Shown here: one piece after another, positions 38,101-49,000 of the stretch
Layout of the letters: every line of letters starts with the position of its first letter
Numbering within the stretch: position 1 is the first letter of the stretch
Origin: Phalacrocorax aristotelis
Lineage: Eukaryota; Chordata; Aves; Suliformes; Phalacrocoracidae
Length of the DNA stretch: 64,000 bases
NCBI RefSeq assembly: GCF_949628215.1
Contig: NC_134286.1
Location: forward strand, 2,418,001 to 2,482,000
Reading direction: 5' to 3'
Program-made: the position numbers and the translations under genes
The notes under the pieces: model-generated
Seen by the model: the letters and a program-made list of their open reading frames with translations, nothing else
Database searches by the model: none
Told to the model about the DNA's origin: nothing

Positions 38101-41100
38101 GTCAATCACATTTATTTATTACTTTAAAATTAAAACCAGAAAATAATATCCGTCATCCATAAGCGGGTACTTGAAAAAGCAGTTTCACCCAGCTTTGCAG
38201 AGAGTTCACGCGGTTTTAATTCTGAATACAAAGGGAAGATAGCTTGGGTGGGGGGTGACACCACCCTCCTTAGAAAAATTTCATATGGTTCTTCTTGTTT
38301 TAAGGGCTATTATTTTACGTATCTGCCGACAGATACTTGCATTAGCAGATCTTATGAAATATTAAGATTGTATCTTTTCTGTTCAATTTCAAAAGTCACT
38401 TCCTTAACCAAAGCGCAAGCTAACCGCTCAAAAAAGCCAGTGCTTCAAAGATGTGTGAAAACTTCCTTGCAAACCTTTTGATTTATTGTCCTTCTCCCCA
38501 GCGCATCACCCCTTCCAAGCTTTTATTCCCACCCCTCTATATTTGCATTTACAGCAATAATCAGCTGCAATAACCGAGGACAGCAAATAGCAAAACAAAG
38601 CTGGGTTTCTCCGCAGCTCGTCGGTCTCTCCCAGGTGTGGGCTCGGTTTAAGGCCAGAGTTTGCGTTTATCTTTCCAGACAGGGAGGGAAAAGTCTCAAA
38701 CCTGTCTTGGGGCTGACTCCTCCAGCAAAGTGCTGGTGGTGCGGTGGGAAGAAATCAGTCAAAACCAAACAGTTGGAAAAGCACTCTGCACCAGAACTAG
38801 TGGGACCGGGGATAAATCATCACATCTTGTTCGGACCCACCTTCTCTAAGTGCAGTGAAGGAGGGAGCAAAGCTTACTGCAGACATCGGGATTTGGTGAG
38901 GTAGAAGAGCAAGCCCCAATAACCTGCAATTTCTGCATGAACAATAAATAAACCTGGAAGTCCCTGACAGGACTGATTTTTGAAGCCGTCCTCCAGAGCA
39001 GGCTCTTGGCTGCACCGTGAAAGGCACCGCCGGAGAACTGGAGACTCCCCAGCGTCCCTGGCCTGGCCCCGCGCCACAGATATCTCCAGCCGTGGGGTGT
39101 TGCTTCCTTACGGCGTGAGCCCCAAGGACGCAGCCTCCATGGGCTGGTGGGTCTGGGATGCCGCTGGGGCAGCGATGGTAGGGGAGAGGCAGCTATTGCA
39201 GCCTGTTAAAGCAGGTGCAGTATTGACCCCGATAACGATGACCATTCATTGGGGTGGGCTTTGCAAGCCCAGTCCTGTCTGGGACACGTGTTGGTGCTGT
39301 GGACTCTCGCCCTCCCTGGCCCCAAGTCGTGGCGGTCACGGGAGACCTTGGCCCGGTTTTGCTTTCAGAGCAGACAGTGCGACCAAGGCCATCAAAGGAC
39401 CTTCCTGCTCTGCACCAGCAACAAGGAGATGTCTCAAGGTATCCAGTTACTAACTGAAGTGAAGCAAACCAGAATATAGACTGTATTTTGTAAAAATAAT
39501 ATCATCTTCCTCTTTAAAAAGGCTTCTTCCCCTCAGACCGCTGCCTGTGAAAGGGCTCGCTGCTCTAAGGCCCCGGTTGGCCTTCCCAAGACCCCGGGAT
39601 GCTCCACGGCCAGACCCTGCCTGGCCCCGGCGCCGAGCGGGGAGTGCAGGAAAGGCGGCCCCAGGTCTGCCCGCCTTCACTCCTGCCCGGGAATATAGAA
39701 TAACTCAGTATCAGCTTCCCCATAACTATTTTAATTTCACTTCTCCTGTGTGGTTTCCCTGGCAGCTAAACCGGGAGCTCTGGCTTTTCCCTCCCTACAC
39801 GCCACCGGAGAGCAGAGCAGGGGTGGCCCTGGGGACAGGGGTCCGGCAGCTCCCAGGGCCCACGTTGGGTCACCCTCTCTCCCCCTGGAGCTTTTCCCTG
39901 TGGCAAAGCCAGACAGGATGCATTTCAGTGCCATTCGAAAGGTTTTCAGCTTCATCCATGTGGTTAATTTTGCTGTCTCTAAATCCCCTATTATTACACA
40001 TTCTTTAAGTATTTTCTTTAAGTATTATGAGAAAAGTTCAACACGGCAGGAATTTTTCCCTTTACTTAGAGGGGGAAGGGACTGGGTCTTGGTCTTATTT
40101 CTCGGCTCTGGTGAAGTCACGATGAAGGAAAGGTGGTGGGAAAGCTGCTCAGTGGGACGGCCGGGCTGGCAGGGGCTTCTCGGGTGGAGGTGGTTGGAGA
40201 AGGGATGGAGCAGCTTCTCACTCTCACGCCTCACACACAACCACCAGCCATGAGCCAGGAGCCCGGCCAGGAAAGGCAACCCTAAAAATGTTCCTCACAG
40301 CACAGAGCCAAGAAATCTTGCTTTTCCAGAAAATATTTTGAGGTTGCAGTGAGGTATCTGACAGAAGCCCCCGTTACACCGCCCCAGCCACGTTGGCGTT
40401 CCTGGGAAAGCTCTGGACAGGGCACGCAACTGGAGCCAGAGATGCTGGATGAAAGTTCTGGTGGTGGCATGTCACGTCTTGGTACTGGAGATGCGCACGG
40501 TGGTCTCATCCTCACCCCGCCGGCGGGTGGATGTTACTGACCCTTCCTCGACTCCCCCGGCTGTGGTGGGGAACACCAACCCTTCCCTCATCATGAAGTG
40601 ATCCAAGCCCTCTAATTTGATTTAACTCTCCCCAAATGCTGTATAGATTGTTTTTAGTTTGCTGAATAATCTGCTTAAAGTTTAATCCTATTCCCTGTGC
40701 ACCTTTTTGGGGGGTTATGTATAAAATAACAGAGATTTAACATATCTTCAACCAACGCAGTGCACGTGGCGGTGAAGAACTTGCTTAGGAGGTCAACCAA
40801 CCGAGAGGCCTCAACACCGGCTCTCCACCGCCATAAGCTGGCCGTTTCTTCCCCAGACCTGCCATTTTTGCCATGAAATTAATTTGGGATGTTCCTGAGA
40901 GCGAGGATGGGCTGAGCTGTGCCGTCACCTCCCGCTTGGGACATTGCAGGGCTGGTCCGGAGGTGCCGCAGCCCGGCAGGGGACGGAGAGCTCACACCAT
41001 CGTACTGCGCTCGGATGCAAGAGTAGAGGTTTTGCAAAGTTCATTATGGGCAAAATAAGGTGGAGGATGAAATTAAAGCTTTGCTGTGGGACTGGGCATT

Positions 41101-41859
41101 TGAGACTGTAAGGGAAAACAATCTCCTGAGCGCCGTTATGAGCTGTTATGGGTGTTTTCTGCCAAGATTTACTTTGACTCAGGAGATTCTGTTTAAAAGG
41201 TTGTTTTCAGGAAAAAGAAATATTTGTCAATCCATTAATAAGTAATTAGTTAATGACTCAAATGAAGTGGTAGTTACATTAAGAAAAATTAAAGTTGAAT
41301 ATCACAAATTCCAGTTCCCGCAGAAGCCAAACCGGCGTTATTTCAGCCCACAGAAGGGTTATTCAGCTGACGGTCACATCCGCTCCCGTTGCAGCCTGCG
41401 TATTAGCCAGAGCATTTAGAAACTGGTTTATTATAGCTTCAACGTACTCCCATAACACACCTTCCGTCCCTTTCCCGTGCTGACAGTGGCAGCTGCTCGC
41501 AGCACACCGCCCCATCCACACGTTTATTTATTTTGTTCTTCCAAGAAAATGATATTATTTGCACATTGGAATATGAGCCATTAGCTTGCGTTTCTTCAGT
41601 GCCAGGTTTATCCCTATTAGATCTGAGGCAGCCCGTACATTTATAGTTACAACATGACAAGCAAATAGGCTGGGGGCTGAAAAAAAAATAGATTATTTAT
41701 TTGCTAGTAACGGTAAGGCTGGGGAACTGAAAAAAATGCAAACTGGACTGTGAGTCCAGTGAAATGAAAAATTAGTAGCATGTGCAAACATGGTTAAATC
41801 AGTCCTGAAGTACGTTTTATAGGAGAGGAAAGATTTTGAACAGGGAAGATGCGAGGGCA
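35163..41859. other. Non-coding DNA upstream of TBX22
   Basis: No gene, RNA or repeat family recognised. A short perfect hairpin, ACTGGACT-GTG-AGTCCAGT, lies at 41742-41760. Several AT-rich complex blocks (for example 38100-38450 and 40600-40780) could be regulatory. Confidence 0.5.
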
Positions 41860-42180
41860 GGTGTGGTTGGTGCCACCAAGGCCGGGGAGGGGAGGGGAGG
41901 GGAGGGGAGAGCGGGGGGGTCAAGGGACTGGCCTGGGGTTCGCCGCTTTGCAGGCTCCGGCTGCGTCTCCGCAAGAGGAGAGGAGTTACGCCACCCAAAA
42001 GACTGCTCCGAGCGCGGCCCACGGCACGCGCACCCCGTGGGAACCGAGGCGCACCCATGCCCGTCGGCAGCCCCGAGGACGCGCCGAATGGTTAAACGCC
42101 GGCGAAGAGGTCGCTGAGGCTGTGCTGTGGGAGCCGGGGCTCGTGCGGTGATACACGGCGAGCAGTGCCGCATCCCCCAA
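41860..42180. promoter_or_regulatory. CpG islet with (GGGGA)n, 3.7 kb upstream of the TBX22 start codon
   Basis: Roughly 35 CpGs in about 320 bp, clearly set off from AT-rich flanks. The left end has a GGGGA tandem (41884-41910) and a G7 run, a good G-quadruplex candidate. It could be a separate promoter or enhancer, or the upstream edge of TBX22 control. Open frames in both directions are short and unrecognised. Confidence 0.35.
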
Positions 42181-44729
42181 ACTAGACTCTGTGGGCTGCG
42201 AAACCATCTTTTTTCTAAATGCTAAAAACGAAAAAAAAAAAATTTCTTGCTAACGATTTGTCAAGCAGAGAACAAACAATCCTTCGGGTTTATCCGAATT
42301 TATAGCTGCAGCTTTATATAAATCTACGACATATCAGGTAGAGAAATTCAAAGATAAGAGCGTCAGATGCGTAATCGAGTGCAGGCGATATTAAAATATT
42401 ACCCCTAAGCCACAAGTCAGGTTTGGTTTGCTTTGGGGCTTTTGTTTTGTTTTGGTAAATGCAAAGCAAATCTTGGCAAACCCGAGCGCAGCTTGAACAC
42501 AATTAAATCTCCTGAAGTCTGCCCCTAAAGTGGTCGGAAAAGTCTGTGTTTGGAATTTACCTGTGTGCTTTAACAGATTAATGGACAGTATTAAAAGATC
42601 ATTTGCAAGTTAAGCAAACATTGCTGGCGTATCTTATAACACTTGCTTTAAAATTAAGTTAGTTATTCTGAACTTCATGCCAAACGATTATTTGCTCGGG
42701 TTTCTGACGACGGTAATACATGACACACCATCACATAATTGGGTAAAGACAATAAGGTTACAAAGCCCAAGAAGGGTCTGAGTCAGTCTTTGACAGATTA
42801 AAGCTCTCCAAGTCCCCTGAAAACCCTTCTCTGACATATTAATTTGACCTAAACCCTCAAAATGTTCCTGATTATATCATCTCAATTGGGCTTTATTTTT
42901 GTTTTATTTTTCATTGTAGGAAATTAAAAAGGGTTGGTTGATCCCTGGCCAAGTTCTTGAAATGTGTTGCAATGCTAAGGAAATAAAAGATTACTTGAAA
43001 TACTTTTTAATAATATGTCATGTCAGCAGAGATAAAGGTTCACACTTAATGCCCTCAGCTGGCTTCTATCAGCGCTGGGGAGCGCAGCGTCAGCCCCGGC
43101 TGGGCTCCGGGAAGGACCCGCGGTTCACCTTGCTTTTAAATCATGACCTTATGCTGTTATAATTATGAACATGTTTATGAAATTTGTTTCATTTCTCTTT
43201 GTAAGGAGAAAATAAAGATCTTGCGTAGGTGGAGCTGATCCTGCCCGGGCACGAGGGCAGCGCAAGATAAGCTCCCAAGCCTTCCCTGCCCGGTTCTCTA
43301 TGCATTTCTTGCCCCGCAGAGACAGACGGGGATGGCTGTGGGTGACGAGCCAGGAGAGCCCCCCGAAGCGGGTCAGAGGTGTCGGGCGGGTGCAGCTGAA
43401 CGCGCTTGCTACGAGGGAAACCACGTCCGCGGGGTCTGGGGCTCTGGAGGGCCACCCCGACGGACATCTGTGGCAGGGTGGAGTAACCCGGGGACAGAAC
43501 CACTGTACTGCTCCTATTACGACACGGTATAACAGGTCGATGGATTTGTGAAGGAAAAATCATTATAATTACCCTCAAAAAGTCAAATCAAAAGTTAATT
43601 GGCATCAGCCTTTCTGAAGGCCGCACTAGGAGATGACTGCAGTCCTTCCAGGGTCAGGGCTAGCTCCTCTCCCATCTGACCCCTGCTACGCACAGCTCTA
43701 CAAAAGCCTGGAGAAACGAATTCAAGAGCCATCCTGCCATATACTTACTTCACAGCTCATCTGCATCCGTCCCAGCTGCCGTTACAAATGGCATTGGTGG
43801 TTTTCCACCACGAGTTCAGCAGGAGCTCAGGCGGATCTTTCCGAGCCCCATTTGCAGACGGGGATGCTAACTTTCCGCTCCCGAATCAGGCTGCTCTGAA
43901 CCAGAGCCGGCACCGGGGCCACGCGCGTGGAGAAGTCGGCAGCCAGAAAAGTGGGCAGCTCTCCACCAGGTGCCCCGGGCTGGATGTCGAGCTCCGGCCT
44001 TTGGCGCCTGCGTCTGCACCCATTCGCTCCCTCCAAGGCCTTTTCCTTGGACAAACTCCTGTCCGGGTGAGATGCGCCAGGATTTTGGTGTATAAACGTG
44101 AGTTTAAAAGCATCATGAGTATAAATGCGGCTAAATGTACAAATGAGTATCAGTGTGCAAACCCCACCGCAAACAGAGTCATGAGCGTTCCTGGAACGGG
44201 GATTTGAGGATCACGATGCGAGTCTGGGGCATTTAAAACACGCATTTGTCAAGAGTTCGGCTGGAGAGCAGCCGCCTGACGTTCGGTTTTGCTTGTCTCT
44301 GCAAAGACAAAGCAGTTTTCACTCCGCTGCCAGTGCAAGCCTTGGAAGAAACGCGTGTGCCAGGGCGCGGGCCCTAACAAATACAGCAAGAAATCCTGAA
44401 AAGTGGAACATTTCCATAATCCAGTGCTCCCATGAGACTCTGGGAGCGTTTGGAAGCGGGGCACGGAGCGCTGCACCCTGTCCCCTGCCCACCCCGAAGC
44501 CACAGCTCCCACACACCCCCCTCCCCAACCTGCTTTCTCAGCTGGCCGGTGAATTTTATCCCTTTCCACATTTTTTTTCAGTTAAGGCTCATCTATCCCG
44601 GCTGACCTCCCCAGTGCAGGGAGAGGCAGTGGGGCAAGGGGTGCGCTGGGATGGGTGGGGGAGGCGGCCACCCACCCTGCTCAGCATGAATACTATCGCT
44701 TTCCCCCCAAAAAAACCCCACTGAGCCCC
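42181..44729. other. AT-rich then GC-rising DNA upstream of the TBX22 island
   Basis: The stretch 42540-42930 is AT-rich and complex, ending in a strong acceptor-like tract (T-rich, then CATTGTAG at about 42919). An untranslated upstream exon could begin there, but no matching donor was established. Nothing else is recognised. Confidence 0.4.
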
Positions 44730-45603
44730 GGGATCCCCTCTGGTGCCGGCTCTGGGGAGGGGTCCCGGCTGGAAAATGAATCAGCGTGGTGCATTCAAGC
44801 CTTTGTGGCACAGGGAGGTCCCCGGGGGGAAGGGGGGGGACCCCCAAATTCACAGCGCAAATGCAGCGCAGCCCTTTCCCTACGCACCTGCGGGTCTGCC
44901 CGGAGCGCCCCCCCGGCCCGGACCCCCCCCCCGAGCCCGGACACCCCCCATGCCCCGGCCCGGCCGCGCTGGGGCTCCCAGGAACCGCCCGAGTGGAAAA
45001 CTGGGATTTCTGCCCCTAATTCAGCGCAGCTGCCGCTGCGGGGCCGCGCTTTGAAGCGGAGCCGTGGAAACACCCCGGGGGCGAAGCCGAAGCGGGCGGG
45101 CGGGGGCTTTTTTTTTTTTAAAAAAAACAAACAAACAAAAACAACTCCCCCCAACACTTCCCCCCCCCAATCCCGCAACCAAACCCCGGACCAAGCGCGG
45201 GGACAAGCCGGGATCCCCGCCCGGCGCTGTCGCACAGCCCGGGGGGGGGAGGGGGGGTGGGGGGGATGGGTGACACCGCGGACTTTCGTGCTGGGGGGAT
45301 CCCGCGGCGGGGGGGCCGATTTGGGCACAGCCCCCTCCCACCCCGGCCCGCATCTCCCCACGCACGGCCATGGCTCTCCCTTCCCTTTAGTCTCTTCTTC
45401 TTCTTTTATTTTTTCCCTTTTTGTGCTGGTTCTGGTTAAACGTTATTTGCACTTTTGTTGGAAAAGTGGCCCCTAGTGTGCAATTATGTCAAATTTCTTT
45501 GAGTTTTACAATTTAATGGAGAACAGTAACTCGTTTATTGATCCTAGACGGGGCCGGCTCCTCTCCCCCCTCTATCCCCCCACCCTCCTCCCCTCCCCTC
45601 CCT

Positions 45604-45621
45604 CCCCCCCCCCCCCCCCCC
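45604..45621. repeat. Poly-C run of 18
   Basis: An uninterrupted run of 18 cytosines about 260 bp upstream of the TBX22 start codon, embedded in CT-rich sequence. Its length is likely to vary and to be error-prone in sequencing. Confidence 0.95.
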
Positions 45622-45876
45622 GTTACTCCTATGAAATGTCACTCAATGTTTCTTATGCTCCCACCAGTTTCCAAAACAAACAGTGGAGGCTGCAGCCGTC
45701 TATTGACTCAGTTGGATGCAAGAGGATCTCGCCGTGGCCGCTGCCCCCCGACGGGAGCCGGGCGGCGGCCGGGCGAGGGTGGCCGGGTCCCGGCCGGGAT
45801 GGAGCCGCCGCCGGTGGGACCCCCGCCGCCCTCCTGAGCCCCGCGGCCGCCCGGGGGGACCCCCGGCCCGGGGGGG

Positions 45877-46012
45877 ATGGCGCTCAGCTCCCGGGCTCAC
45901 GCTTTCTCCGTGGAAGCTTTGGTGGGACGTTCGACCAAGAGGAAGATGCCGGATGGTCGCGATGAAGAGAGCGGGGCCGGCTGCAGGCAGAGCCGCGGAG
46001 CCCCGGAGGAGG
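45877..46012 (+). CDS. TBX22: TBX22 coding exon 1 (N-terminus, eh1-like motif)
   Basis: Encodes residues 1-45 plus one base of codon 46. It opens with [18 protein letters not shown], which carries an eh1-like FSVEALVG; related motifs in TBX18 recruit Groucho/TLE corepressors. A short KRK follows and may serve nuclear import. After that the sequence is low-complexity and rich in Gly, Arg and Glu. The donor used here is G|GTCGGT at 46013, which is weak but keeps frame with the excellent acceptor of exon 2. The exon sits inside the CpG island. Confidence 0.85.
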
Positions 46013-49000
46013 GTCGGTAGCGGCGGGGACACCCGGAGGGGACCCCCGGGGGTCACCCCCCCCCCCCACCCCGGCCCCGGCAGCCTCCCGAGCCGCCCCC
46101 TCCCCTTTCTCTTCCCTGCAGAAAAGCGGCCCACGGGCGGCGCCGAGAGCCGGGCGGGGGGGCCCGGGGTGCAGGTGGAGCTGCAGGGCTCCGAGCTCTG
46201 GCGGAGGTTCCATGAGATCGGCACCGAGATGATCATCACCAAGGCCGGCAGGTACCGGCTGCGCCCCCGCTCCCAGCCCTCCCCCTCCTCGGCGGCTTTT
46301 GTCTCTTTTCCGTTTGTTTTTGGGGTTTTTACTTCTTTTTATTTTTCAGCTGGTTGGGGTATTTTTCTCCGCACTTTTTTTCCCCCGCTATTTTCCTGAA
46401 GTTTGAAAATTTGTTTCCCCATGCCCGTTTAATTTTTTCAACGCGTTTTCGCCGTTCAACCGGCAGCTTTTGCTCAGGACCTTCCCCTCTGCCCGCAGGA
46501 GGATGTTCCCCTCGGTCAGGGTGAAGGTGAAGGGGCTGGAGCCGCTGAAGCAGTACTACATCGCCATCGACGTGGTCCCGGTGGACTCCAAAAGATACAG
46601 GTACGGGAGCGGGGGAGACGGATGGGACCCAAGGCTCACATGCACGTATAGAATCTATAGGTGGGCGTGAGGGGGGGTCGGGCCGGGCTCTCGGCCGCCT
46701 GACCGCGGCCCGGCCGGGCCAGGTACGTCTATCACAGCTCGCAGTGGATGGTGGCGGGGAACACGGACCACTCCTGCATCACCCCGCGGCTCTACATCCA
46801 CCCCGACTCCCCCTGCTCGGGGGAGACCTGGATGAGGCAAATCATCAGTTTCGACCGGGTGAAGCTCACCAACAACGAGATGGACGACAAGGGGCACGTA
46901 GGTGTGGGGCAGCCCCGGGGCGGGGTGGGGGGGGGCAGAGCGTCACCCCCGGCGGGCAGCGGCGTGGGGGCGGCGGGCCGGTCCCCTCTGCCCCGGGGCT
47001 GAGGTGGGGTCCCACCCGTGCTTCGTTTCGGGGCTTCTACCTGGCTTTCCCCGCCGCGGGGGGGCTCAGCCGGCCTCTCCCCCCGCACAGATCATCCTGC
47101 AGTCCATGCACAAGTACAAGCCCCGCGTCCACGTTATCGCCCAGGACTCTCGCTTCGACCTAGCGCAGATCCCGTCGCTGCCGGCCGAGGGGGTGCAGAC
47201 TTTCTCCTTCCAGGAGACCGAGTTCACCACCGTGACTGCCTACCAAAACCAGCAGGTACCACCGGGGGACGGCGGGGGGGGGGCACGGGGAGCCCCGGCA
47301 GTCCCTGGGGCCCGGGGGGGATGGAGACCCCCGACGGCACCGGGGGCCGGTCCCGGCCCTCCCCGCGCCCCAACGGCCCCTCTCGCTCCCTCCCTCCCCC
47401 CCCCCCCCCAGATCACGAAGCTGAAGATCGACAGGAATCCCTTCGCCAAAGGTTTTCGGGATCCCGGCAGGAACAGGTAAGAGGCCGCCGCCGCCCCCCG
47501 CCCCGTCGCGCCCCCGGCCCCGCCGCCGCCTCAGCCCGGTCTCCCCCCGCAGGGGGGTCCTGGACGGGCTCCTGGAGACCTACCCGTGGCGACCCCCCCT
47601 CGCCCTGGACTTCAAGGCTTTCGGCGCAGACAGCCAGGGTAAGTCCCCTTTGCTGCCTTTTTCCTCCCGCGCCTCTCCCCGTGGCCTCGGGGCTGCGGCG
47701 CGGCCGCCCGCCGGCGGGGCTCGGCGGCTCTGAAACCGTTCGAATCGATGAGGTGGGTCCAGAAAACCTACGTAGCGGCCAACGTAACGTTCAGGAAGCC
47801 AATTTCACGTGTTTTCGGCAAAAAAAAAAAAACCACAATCCCTCCCGTTAAACTCGATGCGGGCTGGCCCCCGGAGGAGCCGGGCAGCAGCGCGGTCTGC
47901 CCTCGCCGACCGCCGGGGCTGCCGTCGGGTGTAATGCACGGGGAAAAAATCATCAGAGTATGCGGGAGGCTGATTTAGAGTCGGGTTGTTACAGCTTTGA
48001 TCCTGTTACACTAATCGTTTCCAAGCCGTTTGAGAATATTAGCTTGAAACGTGATTATAACGACGGCCGGTGCCTCTGCAGCCCGCCTCTGCGGTGCGAG
48101 GAAACGCAGCAGAACGCGGCGTATGCAGCAGAAAATGAAATTAGCTCTTATTTAGGATGTAGCAGTCCCACAGCCCGTGAACTCCGCAAGAAATACAGGG
48201 AAGAGGGGAAATTTTTTCAGGGAAAACGACCTCCCTCCGCCGGACAAGCGCACGGCGGTCTCTTACAGCCCTCGTCCAGAAAAAGGGCTTTTGGTGTTTG
48301 ATTTGGTATTTGGTATTTTGGTATTGGAAAAGTGATAATTCGTAGCGCCGAAAGAAAAAACTAATAGATCGTTTGGAGGCTGGAGCGCTCCAGTTTGGGG
48401 TTAAAGTCGCCGGTTTAACTCTCATTTGTGTTAGGAACTCTACAAAATACCGGGGCGCACCAAATCACTCCCGTCTCTGCAGGGAAGTACTGCAAAAACT
48501 AGCAAAAATTCGTGCTGTGCAGGCGTAGAAATGCAGAGACATTAAAAAAATCAGACTTGGAAGAAATTAAGAGGTTTACCGGGTTGTACAAAGAACTAGA
48601 TTTTTTAATTATTATTTTATTTTAGAAAAGACCTTATACAAAAAGCTGCTTTTGAACCCGTTTTGCAGGCTGTGATGCGGTACCGAGGAGAGGAGCTGGT
48701 GGATGGGGAATGAGAGAATGGCAATTGCGGCGATTATTGTACAGACGCTAAAATATTAGGGCTTCCTGAGATTTTTTTTTTTTTGCTAGTCTTAATGTAA
48801 TCGGTATTTTTCTTCAGGGTTAATTTCCTGGACCGATGTAAATATAGCTGAATCTCCATTTCCACTAATAATAATTCTGTATTTCTGAAGAAAAGCTGAA
48901 AAATAGAAATACTGAAGCCCTAAAACCAGAAGGTAAATTAAAAGAAAGCATGAACAATAAGCTGAAGAATTGGCCATAAACTTGGGATTTTTTTAAGCCT

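Larger units (their letters stand above)
44730..47945. promoter_or_regulatory. CpG island covering the TBX22 promoter and exons 1-7
   Basis: Dense CpG, long G and C runs and high GC extend from about 1.1 kb upstream of the TBX22 ATG to just past exon 7. No TATA box stands out in the 400 bp before the ATG, so a dispersed, TATA-less CpG promoter is likely. The transcription start cannot be placed from sequence alone. Runs of G around 45239-45330 are candidate G-quadruplexes in the promoter. A developmental regulator inside such an island is a typical Polycomb-controlled arrangement (inference). Confidence 0.75.

Noticed and set aside
44795..45361. 188-codon minus-strand open frame in the CpG island
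   Set aside because: Pro/Gly/Arg-rich translation typical of GC-rich DNA, with homopolymer runs; no domain.
47735..47750. GTTCGAATC resembling a tRNA B box
   Set aside because: No A box at the right distance and no cloverleaf can be drawn.
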